Source of the DNA: Polaromonas hydrogenivorans
GTDB lineage: Bacteria; Pseudomonadota; Gammaproteobacteria; Burkholderiales; Burkholderiaceae_C
Length of the DNA: 64,000 bases
Reading direction: 5' to 3'
Assembly: GCF_040105105.1 (NCBI RefSeq)
Contig: NZ_CP157679.1
Span: 115,282-179,281, forward strand
Shown: piece by piece, positions 1-9,084 of the stretch
Position numbering within the stretch: position 1 is the stretch's first letter
How the letters are laid out: each line of letters opens with the position of its first letter
Position numbers and translations under genes: made by a program
Notes under the pieces: model-generated
Database searches by the model: none
Seen by the model: the letters and a program-made list of their open reading frames with translations, nothing else
What the model was told of the DNA's origin: nothing

Positions 1-502
1 CGGCGCAGATGCGTTCGATGACATTCGGTGAGGGAAGCAGAATGCTTTTTCGGCGCAGTCCATCGGTCAGTTCCGAGGCCAGCACGATGCCTTTATCGGT
101 CTGCAAGGCCAGTTCATCCAGGCTTTGAATGCTGGCACGGTAATGTCGGGTGGTGAAGGTCTGCAAACCGAAGATCGACTGCAGCTCAAGCAAGTGTTCG
201 CGGCGCGTTTCGGCACGCTGGCCATATTCAGCCCAGCACTCTGGAGCCACCTTGAGTTGTGCGGCCACCATGCGCAGCAACGGCGCGAAAGGCTCCGCGT
301 CTATTTCCAGTATCACGCCAGGATGGCGCATGTAGCAAAGCTGGACGGCGAAACCCAGCCGGTTCGCTGCTTTGCGATGCTGACCAATGATCGACAGGTC
401 GGTTTCGCTGAGCGTGTAGTGCCGGATGAGTTCATCCTGGGTAGCCGGCAGGGCAAGCAGGCTGTCGCGCTCGGCAACAGAAAGAATCGAACGACGGGGC
501 AT
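1..502 (-). CDS. tnpA: Tn3-family transposase, N-terminal part (cut by window edge)
   Basis: The minus frame opening at 502 stays open to base 1 and gives the first 167 residues of a Tn3-family transposase of about 1000 residues. The N-terminus begins MPRRSIL, followed by ERDSLLALP, LIRHYTLSETDLS and ANRLGFAVQLCYMRHPG, a run typical of Tn21/Tn501-like TnpA proteins. The catalytic DDE part lies outside the window, so activity cannot be judged. It is divergent from the resolvase at 671, the arrangement found in Tn3 itself, with a 168-bp intergenic region expected to carry the res site. Family call is firm; completeness is unknown. Confidence 0.9.
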   Translation of the reverse strand, partial: MPRRSILSVAERDSLLALPATQDELIRHYTLSETDLSIIGQHRKAANRLGFAVQLCYMRHPGVILEIDAEPFAPLLRMVAAQLKVAPECWAEYGQRAETRREHLLELQSIFGLQTFTTRHYRASIQSLDELALQTDKGIVLASELTDGLRRKSILLPSPNVIERICA

Positions 503-670
503 GGGGTCTTCTTGGAAAGGTAGGATTTTGAGAAGCTTTGCTGTGTGCCTTGTGCCGCACGCAGAATCAAGGCTCTTGCATTCTCAGAAATAGCTCTTGA
601 AACTATATTCTTGAAGCTCTACCATGGCAATGAGTTTTGAGAAGGAACACAAGATGGAACAACTCAGTCA
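503..670. promoter_or_regulatory. Putative res site and divergent promoters of the Tn3-type transposon
   Basis: This is the only space between divergent tnpA and tnpR. In divergent Tn3-family elements the resolvase-binding res site and both promoters lie here. The right half is AT-rich around 575-640 and contains repeated CTTGAA steps (597-616). The location comes from known family organisation; individual resolvase sites were not resolved by eye. Confidence 0.5.
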
Positions 671-1237
671 ATGTCCGGCATGCTGATCGGTTATGCACGC
701 GTCTCCACGCTGGATCAACACCTTGATCTACAGATCGACGCCTTGACCCAGGCGGGCTGCCACAGGCTCTTTGACGACAAGATCAGCGGCAGCCGGGCCG
801 AACGGCCCGGTCTGGCCAAGGCGCTGGACATGCTGCGCGAGGGCGACACCCTGGTCGTGTGGAAACTCGACCGGCTTGGCCGCAGCGTCAAGCACCTGGT
901 GGACCTGGTCGGCCAGCTGCACCAGCAGGGCGTGCATCTCAAGAGCCTGACCGATGCCATCGACACAGGAACCCCCTCGGGCCGATTTTTCTTTCACGTC
1001 ATGGCCAGCCTGGCCGAGATGGAGAGGGAGCTGACAGCAGAGCGCACCCGCGCAGGGCTGGAAGTGGCTCGTCAGCTGGGCCGCAAAGGCGGGCGCAAGC
1101 GCAAAATGACCGACAGCAAGATCGCATCAGCCAGAAAACTCCTGGCCAGCGGCGTGCCGCCGCGCGACGTGGCCAAGAACATGGGCGTGTCCGTGCCCAC
1201 TCTGTACCGCTGGATTCCGGCATCCTCGCAGGCTTAA
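671..1237 (+). CDS. tnpR: Serine resolvase TnpR
   Basis: 188-residue serine recombinase that would resolve cointegrates at res. The N-terminal catalytic domain carries IGYARVSTLDQ (the serine nucleophile in the VST motif), then DKISGSRAERPGL and the arginine-rich WKLDRLGRSV. The C-terminal helix-turn-helix runs about residues 145-185 (GVPPRDVAKNMGVSVPTLYRW). Length matches the family (about 185 aa). The start at 671 is preferred because the other upstream ATG (654) is out of frame, although an in-frame ATG at 680 is possible and no strong ribosome site is visible. It looks intact. Confidence 0.93.
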   Translation: MSGMLIGYARVSTLDQHLDLQIDALTQAGCHRLFDDKISGSRAERPGLAKALDMLREGDTLVVWKLDRLGRSVKHLVDLVGQLHQQGVHLKSLTDAIDTGTPSGRFFFHVMASLAEMERELTAERTRAGLEVARQLGRKGGRKRKMTDSKIASARKLLASGVPPRDVAKNMGVSVPTLYRWIPASSQA

Positions 1238-1430
1238 CGTACGTTGTGATCCGTTTTCTGAAGTGACCCCTGACCCATGAATCCGGGAATTAGTCACACA
1301 ATCCTTGTCTTTGTGGACTGGCAAGTGACAACCAAGCGCAACAGCAGTAAATTCAATGGCGCCAGCGGCAAAGCCAGGCGCGGCACGCTGCTGTTTTTCA
1401 GGCAGTGGCAACCCAATCCAAGGAGCATCT

Positions 1431-2216
1431 GTGGCTATTGGCAACGAATCGGCGGTCGGGTCGGACTTTTTGGTCAAAGGCAGCTCTATCTCGGCAGGCC
1501 ATCACCTGGCTGGCGCCTTGCCCTCGATGTGGCCGGGCTTCCTCACGGGCCAGGCCGAGCACCCGGTGCGGGTGCTGCTGATTGACGATGATCTTCATAT
1601 GAGCCGCGTGATCGCGCACGAACTGCTCGGGGATCTGCGGATCGACCTGCTCGGGCAAGGCGGCAGCGTGCGGGAAGGGCGCCGGCTGATCAGCCAGAAC
1701 GAGTTCGACGTGATGCTGGTCGACCTGAACCTGGACGACGGCAGCGGCTTTGAGTTGATCGAGTACATGAAGACCGTCCGGCCCATGGCCGAGGCGGTCG
1801 TCATCTCGGCCATGGAGGACGAGCAGCATGCCCTGCATGCGTTCGAGCTCGGCGCCACCGGCTACCTGGTCAAGAACTCCTGGTTCGGCAACTTTCCCCA
1901 GGCAGTGCTGCAGGTGGTCAATGGCGGCGCGTCGATCACGCCCAGCCTGGCGCGCCGGCTGCTGGGCAAGTTCGAGCCGCCTCAAGCCACTGTCCAGACG
2001 CTGCCCGTGAGCCACGGCAAGGACAACAAGCTGTCCGAGCGCGAACAGCAAGTCCTCAAGCTGGTCGCCTCGGGCCAGACCAGCACTGAAATCGGCGCAC
2101 GCTTGAGCATCAGCGGGCAGACCGTCAACACGCACATCAAGAACATCTACCGCAAGCTCAATGTGCGCACGCGCGCGCACGCAGTGAGTTTTGCCACCAG
2201 CCACCGGCTCATGTGA
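1431..2216 (+). CDS. NarL/FixJ-family response regulator
   Basis: Two-domain response regulator. The receiver domain carries the acidic pocket LLIDDD, a phospho-acceptor aspartate in VMLVDLNLDD, and VISAMED before a GYLVKNS lysine. The C-terminal LuxR-type helix-turn-helix has LSEREQQVLKLVASG and TVNTHIKNIYRKLNVR. A GTG at 1431 is chosen because AGGAG ends five bases before it; the open frame extends upstream without a ribosome site. That start gives about 45 unusual residues before the receiver, so a later start remains possible. No partner histidine kinase is nearby. Degenerate relatives of receiver genes occur at 5235 and 6061. Confidence 0.85.
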   Translation: MAIGNESAVGSDFLVKGSSISAGHHLAGALPSMWPGFLTGQAEHPVRVLLIDDDLHMSRVIAHELLGDLRIDLLGQGGSVREGRRLISQNEFDVMLVDLNLDDGSGFELIEYMKTVRPMAEAVVISAMEDEQHALHAFELGATGYLVKNSWFGNFPQAVLQVVNGGASITPSLARRLLGKFEPPQATVQTLPVSHGKDNKLSEREQQVLKLVASGQTSTEIGARLSISGQTVNTHIKNIYRKLNVRTRAHAVSFATSHRLM

Positions 2217-2454
2217 ACTGCCCCCTGGCGGCTACCGTTTTTCTGCCCTGCCGAGCGCCTGGATCAGCCAGCGCAGGTAAAAAAATGGCTCATCTGCCTG
2301 GCCTCTTTCAGCGTGTCAAGAACACCTTCGGGGGCCGAGCAGAAAACCGAGCCACAGACCCAGCCCGTATTTGAACGCTATCCTCCAATACTTCAACTGT
2401 TGAGCTTTCAACAAAAAACGACCACCCTTTGGCCGCGCGTACAGAAAGGATCTC

Positions 2455-2742
2455 ATGAGGTTTTATCTATTTGAACCCCAGGCTGGCAGGCACATTCGCA
2501 AATCCCGCGAGTATCTGGAAGAAGCCAACCTCAGTCGGGTCGAGCATCAGGCCGCGGCCGAGCACCATCGGGCATTGACCGCCATGTATGCCGAGCGAAT
2601 CTGCCGCATCGAGGCGGAAATCAGCGCTGCCTTACAGGCTTCTTCCAAGAGCAGCCAGCCAGTCCAAGCCGCTGACAACGAGAGCGTTCGCCCGAAGTCC
2701 GATTCGGTGGTGATGTATCCGTCGCGATCTGCGCACGCCTGA
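2455..2742 (+). CDS. Small hypothetical protein
   Basis: 95 residues, no family recognised. AAAGGA lies five bases before the ATG, a good ribosome site. The N-terminal two thirds (about residues 10-65) are predicted helical and charged (KSREYLEEANLSRVEHQAAAEHH would be its core); the C-terminus is polar and probably disordered. It stands alone between two response-regulator genes. A real small gene is likely, but its function is unknown. Confidence 0.55.
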   Translation: MRFYLFEPQAGRHIRKSREYLEEANLSRVEHQAAAEHHRALTAMYAERICRIEAEISAALQASSKSSQPVQAADNESVRPKSDSVVMYPSRSAHA

Positions 2743-2954
2743 GGGCGTGAATGCGGCCCCTTCGGCCGAGATCCGCAGGGCGACCAGCACCAGCGGCGAG
2801 CATCAAGATGGCCCATAGCACGTTGTGGCTCGCGTGATAAGCGCTTGGCAAAACAAGAAAGGCCACCAGTCCACTGAACCGTGGCTCAATGGTTACCCTC
2901 GATTGGCCTTGTGCAAATGCCTGCCAGGCAAAAAAAGCGTCCGCCAAATCATCG

Positions 2955-3329
2955 TCAAGCCAATTGATAGGAATTGCAGCGCTCGTACAGTTTGTTCAAT
3001 TCACGCGACTTGTCAAAGACCTCATCGGCACCGAGCTTGAGGCACTCGCGCCTCATCTGAGGCGTTGCCATGTTCGTCAGCACCACGATGCGCTGGTGCG
3101 GCAAGCGATCACGGCAGGCCTGCAGCACACTCAGTCCCGTGCCATCGCGTAAAAACAGATCCAGGATCATCAGATCCCATTTGGCCCCATGGCTTGCCAC
3201 GAGCGCCAATGCCTCTGCCGCGGTGTCAGCCACATCAATGACACGGCCACCCATGGACGGGTGCAGGACCGTCATCAAAGCGTCCCTTAACGCCTTGCTG
3301 TCTTCGACAAGAATCGTGGTGGCCGACAT
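2955..3329 (-). CDS. Single-domain (CheY-like) response regulator
   Basis: 124-residue stand-alone receiver domain. ILVEDSKALRDAL replaces the usual double-acid start with an E-D pair, the acceptor aspartate lies in MILDLFLRDGTG, and VVLTNMA provides the conserved threonine. LGADEVFDKSREL supplies the C-terminal lysine. There is no output domain, so it would act by protein contact or phosphotransfer. It has no kinase neighbour. A short degenerate relative of its C-terminal part is at 6061-6110. Confidence 0.88.
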   Translation of the reverse strand: MSATTILVEDSKALRDALMTVLHPSMGGRVIDVADTAAEALALVASHGAKWDLMILDLFLRDGTGLSVLQACRDRLPHQRIVVLTNMATPQMRRECLKLGADEVFDKSRELNKLYERCNSYQLA

Positions 3330-3712
3330 AGATGCTCAAAAGTGCTTGGGTGAAGGAGTCGAGAAAATTGGGCGCTTGAGCCGAATTGAAAAACCGGGCC
3401 AGCGCAGGTGCCTGATTTTAGCTGAGCCGTACCTGCGCAACTGGCAGAGTGCTCGTACCGGCAAGGCACGTTTCGGCGTAGGCGGGAAGCCCTCAGCCGA
3501 TCGTGCCTGTTGTTCGCACAGCTTGCCAAGTCAATGCTGGCGCCAGTTTTTTACCTTGGTGGCGACCGCACTCGTGCTCACAAGACCTTCAGTGCCCAGA
3601 CCGGTCCACCGCTGTGGCGTTGCGCGCCTGTAAATACTGCATCGCCATGACGTGGCCATCAATCTCGACCGTCAATGACGGGCGGTGCCAGCGGCCGATG
3701 CCCGAGCCCACA

Positions 3713-4108
3713 TCAATGAAATCCACAAGCTGTTCTATTGTTCAGTCCATTTGCGTCATGCGAGCCCAGTGAGGCAGAAAGGGATTCGGTCAAGCTGCAG
3801 TGGACATGCTCAAGTTCGACAACCAGCGCATCAACCGCGGCGAGAAACTCGGTGCGGCTGGGATAGGGGAAGTTTTCCATCAGCGCTGATGAACGCTTGG
3901 CCAACTCCTGCGCGTTGGCCTCGCGAGCCCAGCGGCGAACTTCACAATAGGTGAGCAAAGCCAGCCGGCCCAAGTCACCGCTCCTGCGAGCAAACCGCAA
4001 GTCCCCGAGGATGTCCTCAAGGCCATGCTGCAGGGAGACGAGAGAAGTGGTCATGTTGCAGTGCAGCATGAATCGTTTTTCTTTCTTGAAACTGACAATA
4101 ATTGGCAA
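3713..4108 (-). CDS. Hypothetical protein downstream of hydrolase
   Basis: Up to 131 residues, family not recognised. Alternative in-frame starts lie at 4069 and 4054; the latter gives a protein beginning MTTSLVSLQHGLEDILGDL, which reads like a natural N-terminus, but no start has a convincing ribosome site. The body is helical (residues about 25-110) with paired Arg/Glu residues. It follows the hydrolase at 4130-4939 by 21 bases on the same strand, so co-transcription is likely. Confidence 0.5.
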   Translation of the reverse strand: MPIIVSFKKEKRFMLHCNMTTSLVSLQHGLEDILGDLRFARRSGDLGRLALLTYCEVRRWAREANAQELAKRSSALMENFPYPSRTEFLAAVDALVVELEHVHCSLTESLSASLGSHDANGLNNRTACGFH

Positions 4109-4129
4109 AGGCCGCGCCAGGCAACTGCC

Positions 4130-4939
4130 TCAGGCGCTGTGGGCATACGGTTGCCAGTTCGCGGGCTGCTGGCCGAGCCGGTCGGCCACGATGTTGAAAA
4201 CCGCCGGGTTCCAGCCCATGCCGATGTGGCTGCCGTCAATCTCAATGTCCTGCACCGGTGTTGACACGTTCGCATGGCAGCAGGTTTGCCAGGCCACCAG
4301 GCCGTCGGAGCGGCTGTAGATGGAGGTCGTGGGAAGCGGCGGCGGCGTGCGCAGACGCTGGCTCAACACGGGATCGATGGCTGCTGCAGAGGCGCTGCTC
4401 ATCAGCGAGAACAGCCAGCCGACATTGGTATGGTCGGCTTGGGCATTGAAGGGCGTGCCGATGGTGATCACCTGGCGCACCTGCGAGGCCAGCAGCTTGG
4501 CGACTTCGCGGGCATAAATACCGCCCAGGCTCCAGCCGATCAGGGTTGCCGTACTGCGATGGCGACGCAGCATTTCAGCAGTATGCGCTGCCAGCTCGGC
4601 CAACCAGGGTCCGATCTCGCCTTTGGGCCCGGTGTTGTAGCCGCGTCCCCAGTCAATGGCCTGGTAGCCCAGCGATTCGCAGTGATCGCGCAGGAGCGCC
4701 AGCGCCGATCCGTCGGTTGCCAGGCCGGGAAAAATGATGACGGGGTGACCATCCCCCATCGGGGCCAGGCGTTTGCGCTTCAGGAGGTTGACATGAAAGG
4801 CCCAATACTCCATGGCGGCTCGCCACGGCTCTGCCCCCAGCAGACCCAGGGGCGGACGGGAAATTGAAATTGCGGCAGTGGACGGCATGGCAGTCAAGGC
4901 ATCGGCCCGTTGGTTGTTGAGGCCTTCATCGTCATGCAT
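4130..4939 (-). CDS. Alpha/beta-hydrolase (lipase/esterase-like)
   Basis: 269 residues. HPVIIFPGLATDG forms the first strand and oxyanion region. GWSLGG (about residue 144) is the nucleophile elbow G-x-S-x-G, and SIYSRSDGLV and EIDGSHIGMGWNP supply the likely acid and histidine. There is no signal peptide, so it is probably cytosolic. The substrate cannot be deduced; related proteins include triacylglycerol-lipase-like and polyhydroxyalkanoate-associated esterases. It appears intact and heads a two-gene unit with the 3713-4108 gene. Confidence 0.8.
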   Translation of the reverse strand: MHDDEGLNNQRADALTAMPSTAAISISRPPLGLLGAEPWRAAMEYWAFHVNLLKRKRLAPMGDGHPVIIFPGLATDGSALALLRDHCESLGYQAIDWGRGYNTGPKGEIGPWLAELAAHTAEMLRRHRSTATLIGWSLGGIYAREVAKLLASQVRQVITIGTPFNAQADHTNVGWLFSLMSSASAAAIDPVLSQRLRTPPPLPTTSIYSRSDGLVAWQTCCHANVSTPVQDIEIDGSHIGMGWNPAVFNIVADRLGQQPANWQPYAHSA

Positions 4940-5234
4940 GAGTCAGCCTTCAAAACCGGGGAACCATCCCTTGCTGGCGTAGGAACAGGGCCAAGGGCGC
5001 TGCCATACTGCTGACCTGCGCCCTGTCAGCTGTTTGCCGGCCGGTGCATCACACCAATCTTCAGCGTATTGCCCGCCCAGATACAAATCAGCAGCCTGGC
5101 AAGACGCGGATTTTTTGGTCCCAGGCCCAGACCCGGCAGCAGGCGATGCGGCTCATTTTTGGCTCCTTCAACTCAGTACGCGATTGCCCATCCGGGCAAC
5201 GATCAGATCGTGCCGTGCTTGCGCCGCCACGGAC

Positions 5235-5300
5235 AGGCTGCTGCTGGTGGATGACGACCCACACGTGAGCCGCGTGATTGCGCGCGAGCTGCTGGCGGTT
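5235..5300 (+). pseudogene. Remnant of a response-regulator receiver domain
   Basis: A 22-codon stretch reads RLLLVDDDPHVSRVIAREL, closely matching the receiver start of the regulator at 1431-2216 (LLIDDDLHMSRVIAHEL). The similarity stops abruptly, and the following DNA belongs to an IS630-like transposase on the other strand. It is a broken fragment, not a functional gene. Confidence 0.6.
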
Positions 5301-5546
5301 CAGGGTCAGCTCCAGGCCTTCCAGGACAAACTTCTTCTTGATGCGGTCCACCTTGCGCTCGCTCGCTCACGCACAGCATGGCCGCGATGTCGCAAGTGCG
5401 GGGGCGCTCGGCGCGGCTTCCGGCTTGGCCGCAGTTGAGCAGTATCAAGGCATTGATGACCTTGGACGCCGCGTGCGTGCCTTGCCTGCGATGCCCTGCA
5501 ACTCGGCTCTCTCCTGCTCTGACAAGGCGACTTTGTAAGGTTCCAT
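5295..5546 (-). pseudogene. IS630-type transposase N-terminal remnant with frameshifts
   Basis: From the ATG at 5546 the minus frame gives MEPYKVALSEQERAELQGI. A neighbouring frame then gives HAASKVINALILLNCGQ, and after another shift VDRIKKKFVLEGLELTLN. These are consecutive segments of the helix-turn-helix region of IS630-family transposases, so at least two frameshifts are present and the catalytic domain is missing. Confidence 0.6.
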
Positions 5547-5596
5547 CCCCCATTGTCCGCATCCAACTTCTCGTGACGCGACAGTAGGCTGGGTTT

Positions 5597-5836
5597 TCAC
5601 ATGCAACTGGCCACGTCCAGGCGGCGCAGCGCCGACAGGGCCTGCACGGCCTTGCGGGCTGCGCCAGGAACGTTGGCTTGCGGCTGGTTCAGGTAATGCA
5701 CGGCCATGGCCAGCGCATTGTGCGCCTGGGCATGCAACTGGACAGGGTCCAGGCCACCGCTGGCGAACGGTGCTGCCGCCGGCATTGTGGCGATCCGGTT
5801 TGCCTGGCGAGCGGGCAGGTAGATGATTTTGGCCAT
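5597..5836 (-). CDS. Small hypothetical protein
   Basis: 79 residues beginning MAKIIYLPARQANRI. The ATG at 5836 is chosen because AAGGAG lies seven bases upstream. After a short basic N-terminus the protein is mostly helical (residues 30-75, AHNALAMAVHYLNQPQANV). No family recognised. The strong ribosome site and uniform composition support a real gene. Confidence 0.55.
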   Translation of the reverse strand: MAKIIYLPARQANRIATMPAAAPFASGGLDPVQLHAQAHNALAMAVHYLNQPQANVPGAARKAVQALSALRRLDVASCM

Positions 5837-6060
5837 AGTTTGCTCCTTGCTGAGACTCAAAAACCACCTGCTCTGTCTTCACGCCAGGCGGGTAAATGCA
5901 CTACTGAAAACTACTATACCGCGCCTGACTGAGCGTGAGCCAACTGGCAGCGAGCCGCTGAGCAGCGCTGCAATAGCCTTGATCACCCAGTTCACCCAGT
6001 AGCAAAAGGCCTCTGACCTGTGACCAGAGTGGCCCGATATGTGCTGCATTCAAATTTGCC

Positions 6061-6110
6061 AACACAATTGATGCGCTGGTGCGGCAAACGATTGCCACCA
6101 GCCTGCAAGT
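6061..6110 (-). pseudogene. Short receiver-domain relic
   Basis: The minus strand encodes NRLPHQRI, matching DRLPHQRIVVL in the single-domain receiver at 2955-3329. At DNA level about 22 bases (GATGCGCTGGTGCGGCAA plus flanks) are shared with 3087-3108. Flanking bases no longer match, so this is a scar of an older copy. Confidence 0.4.
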
Positions 6111-6215
6111 CCGTCAGGCTCGAACCCTCTGCCAATGCTTGGCCATATCAGCAGGGCAGGGCATCATTTCACAAGCAGAGCCATCGCGATGGCATTTGAA
6201 ATGCTCAGGCCATTT

Positions 6216-6500
6216 TTAAAATGTAGTCCAAGGCGGAATGCTTTGAGCGTCAGGGCACTCTTGCCCAGAAGCTGCGATTGCGCTTATGCACTTGACGTCA
6301 ATATGCACCGCCAGCGACTTGACACCGGACACACGCAGTGCGGCATGCTCGGCGCGCAGTTTTTGAGAATAGGTTGCCACCTGTCCGGCAAGCGTCACCG
6401 TTCCATTTCTGGCCTCGGAACCGATGTTTTTGGCATGGACCCCCAACTCCCATTTCAATTCATCGGTGATGTCTTTTTGAAGGCGCAAGTCAGTTTTCAT
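6216..6500 (-). CDS. BON-domain protein, probably truncated
   Basis: 94 residues. A BON (OsmY-like) domain occupies residues 1-70, with LQKDITDELKWEL, the glycine of GTVTLAGQVATYSQK, and GVKSLAVHIDVK. BON domains bind phospholipid-like surfaces and are usually found as two or three repeats after a signal peptide. Here there is one repeat and no signal peptide, and the last 25 residues do not look like BON sequence. It may be a remnant of a longer stress protein, possibly frameshifted after residue 69. Confidence 0.6.
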   Translation of the reverse strand: MKTDLRLQKDITDELKWELGVHAKNIGSEARNGTVTLAGQVATYSQKLRAEHAALRVSGVKSLAVHIDVKCISAIAASGQECPDAQSIPPWTTF

Positions 6501-6594
6501 TTGAACTCACTTTCAACAGCAGGGCTTGAATTCATCGAATTACACAGAACAAGCCCGGCCGTTCATCACGCACAAGGCCACTTGTACCGGCTAG

Positions 6595-8033
6595 CGGTAG
6601 TTTGTTGAACCATTTCATCCCCTGTTCTGTCCAAGTGACAGGAGGGTCCAGATCATGTCTGCTCGTCTTTCATGTCCTCCTGCACCAGGACCATTGGAGG
6701 CTTACGCGGTGCAGTTCGATCCCTTGCTCAAGACGCCGGCGCAGCGCCATGGCTTTCGAACGTATTTGTCCGGATTGCTGCTCCCGCGCGACCGCTCCAA
6801 GACGCTCACGGCCTTGGTAGGCGCCGAGCCTCTCGTGCAGGCCCAGGCGGCCCAGGTGCAGCGGCTGCAGTTTTTCCTGTCCGAGGCCGCCTGGGACGCC
6901 GAAGCGATCAATGCCCAGCGACTGGCGCTGCTGGCCGCCGAGCCGGCAACGGCGCCCTCGGCCGCCGGCGTGCTGGTGATCGACGACACGGGCGATCGCA
7001 AGGACGGCAGCGCCACTGACCATGTGGCGCGCCAGTATCTGGGTTCGGTGGGGAAAATCGACAACGGCATCGTGGCGGTGACCACGCTGTGGGCCGACGA
7101 GGAATGCTACTACCCGCTGCATGTGATGCCCTACACGCCCGAGAAGCGCCTTGCCGGGGGAAAGCAGGATCCTGCGTTTCGTAGCAAGCCGCAAATCGCA
7201 CTGGACCTGGTCGAGCAGGCGCAGGCCGCCGGCGTCCCGTTTTGCGCCATCGTGGCAGACTGTTTTTATGGCGATAACAATGGGCTCGAAACCGCGCTGC
7301 TCAAGCGCGGCCTGCCTCATGTGCTGGCGCGCCGCGGCGCCGTTGGGCGCGGCTGGGCGCCAGCGCAGGCGGACCATTCGTTCAAGGACGTCGCGCAGGC
7401 GCTGCCACTGCGCGCCTGGCGCGAAGTCATCCGCCGCTTTCGGGACGGCCACACCGAGCGCTGGTGGGCCGCCGAGCTCACACTGTTCGGCTATGGCCCG
7501 GGCAGGCCGGTGCGGGCGATCTGCGCCACGACCGACCGGCGCGCGTTGCCGGAGCTGTCGACCTGGTATTTGACGACCAACCTGCCCGCGCCACTGGCCG
7601 AGATTGTGCGCATCTACGGCTTGCGCAACTGGATCGAGCAGGGATACAAACAGATGAAGGACGAGCTCGGCTGGGCCGACTTCATGGTTCGCAGTGACCG
7701 GGCGATCCGCCGGCACTGGACACTGGTGTGCTGCGCATTTGCCTTTTGCTGGTGGCATCACGCGTTGCAAGCGCACGCAGACGACTCGCCACTGCCTGGT
7801 ATCCCCGAAGCGCCGCCCGAGGCGGGGAAAAAAAACCAGCCCCGTCAAGGCGCTGCCGTGCTGGCCGCGCCTGCTGCGCGCCGTGCGCGCCTGGCTGACC
7901 CCGGCGTACTGGCTGGCGCGCTGCTGGCGCGCCTTTGCCGACACGCCCTCGCCGGCCGAACTCGCCGCGCTGCTCGGCGCCCTGAACACCGGCCACGGGA
8001 TTAACCTCTACCTTCGGATTTAACAAACTACCG
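6595..8033 (+). mobile_element. IS701-family-like insertion sequence
   Basis: A complete element bounded by inverted repeats: CGGTAGTTTGTTG at the left end and CAACAAACTACCG-type sequence at the right end (8021-8033, AACAAACTACCG). CTAG stands immediately outside at 6591-6594 and again at 8034-8037, fitting the 4-bp YTAR target duplication of the IS701 family. The right-hand CTAG was later split by the IS630-like element at 8037. Confidence 0.82.
6655..8023 (+). CDS. IS701-family transposase, C-terminus in another frame
   Basis: DDE transposase. The main frame carries VLVIDDTGDRKDGSAT (first Asp), AIVADCFYGDN (second Asp) and LRNWIEQGYKQMKDELG (Glu). At an A8 run (7828-7835) the frame that continues the family's usual C-terminus (LRAVRAWLTPAYWLARCW, ending in GINLYLRI at 8023) lies one base downstream. 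The main frame runs on to a stop at 8004 with low-complexity Ala/Arg sequence. Either slippage on the A8 run makes the full protein, or a one-base indel or sequencing error broke the end. All catalytic residues precede the shift. Confidence 0.85.
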
Positions 8034-8036
8034 CTA

Positions 8037-9082
8037 GAGCGGCTCCGCGCTGACTAGCAAAGAAGGCAAAGGAACTTGGGCGATGAAGGTGTGATCGAAA
8101 GCTGATTTGGAGGCAAGAGTTATGTCTTGGCGACGCGGCAAAGCTTATGCGCAGGATTTGCGCGATCGGGTGTTGGCAGCCACGGGGCGGCTTCGGGAAG
8201 TGGCCGAGCGCTTTGGTGTCTCTCAAGCCTATGTGTCACGGGTGCGTTCGCGCCATGGACGACTCGGCCAAACCAGCGCAGGGGCACAGCACAACCATGT
8301 GCCGCTGCGCCTGGCCGGGCTGAAGGAGCCGCTGCTGGCGCAAGTCGCCCTGGCACCCGAGCAGACGCTGGCGCAGTTGTGTCAGTGGGTACGGGTCGAG
8401 CACGGCATGGAGGTCGGAGCCACGACCATGGGCAAGACATTGGCCCGGCTGGGGCTGACGCGAAAAAAAAGACGGTGCATGCTGCCGAGCAAAAGCGAAG
8501 CGACGTAGCGCAGGCGCGCGCGGACTGGGCCGCTGGACAAGCGTCCCCGGCCAGCGAGCGGCTGATCTTTCTGGATGAAACTTGGGCCACGACCAACATG
8601 ACCCCGACCTGGGGCCGCTCGGCCAAGGGCCAGCGTTGCCTGGGGTATGCGCCTTGCGGGCACTGGCACACCACGACATTTGTCTGCGCGCTCAGCAAGG
8701 ACGGGCTCTTGGCGCCGCTGGTGCTTGACGGGCCGATCAACGGCCATGCATTTGTGGCCTGGGTGGAGCAGTTCCTTGCCCCCGAGCTGCAGCCAGGTGA
8801 CATCGTGGTGATGGACAACCTCAGCTCTCACAAGGTCGCCGGTGTCAGGGCGGCCATTGAAGGCGCGGGCGCCGCGCTGCGGTATTTGCCACCGTACAGC
8901 CCGGACTTCAATCCGATTGAACAGGTTTTCGCCAAGCTCAAGGGCTTGCTGCGCAGCACCCAGGCCCGCACGCTCGACACGCTCTGGAGTGCCATTGGCT
9001 CACTGCTGGATCGGTTTGCCCCCGATGAGTGCGAGCGCTACATTCGCCATTGCGGCTATTGCCAGTCAGGGTGATTCCGCTC
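8037..9082 (+). mobile_element. IS630-family-like insertion sequence nested in the IS701 target site
   Basis: Ends are related inverted repeats: GAGCGGCTCCGCGCTGAC at left and the complement of GTCAGGGTGATTCCGCTC at right. The element is flanked by TA at 8035-8036 and 9083-9084, the TA duplication typical of IS630. That TA is the centre of the CTAG duplicated by the IS701-like element, so this insertion is younger. Confidence 0.85.
8122..9074 (+). CDS. IS630-family transposase made by -1 frameshift (orfA/orfB)
   Basis: orfA starts at 8122 (GGAGG eight bases upstream) with [18 protein letters not shown] and a helix-turn-helix ([16 protein letters not shown]). It ends in its own frame at 8508. 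At the A8 run 8463-8470 a -1 shift enters the second frame, which encodes the DDE domain: RLIFLDETW (Asp), [10 protein letters not shown] (Asp) and [13 protein letters not shown] (Glu), stopping at 9074. Programmed -1 frameshifting on an A run at this junction is a known feature of many IS630 elements. The fused product would be about 317 residues. Confidence 0.88.
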
Positions 9083-9084
9083 TA

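Noticed and set aside
6670..7989. 439-codon minus-strand open frame
   Set aside because: Shadow of the IS701 transposase, which carries the DDE motifs on the plus strand.
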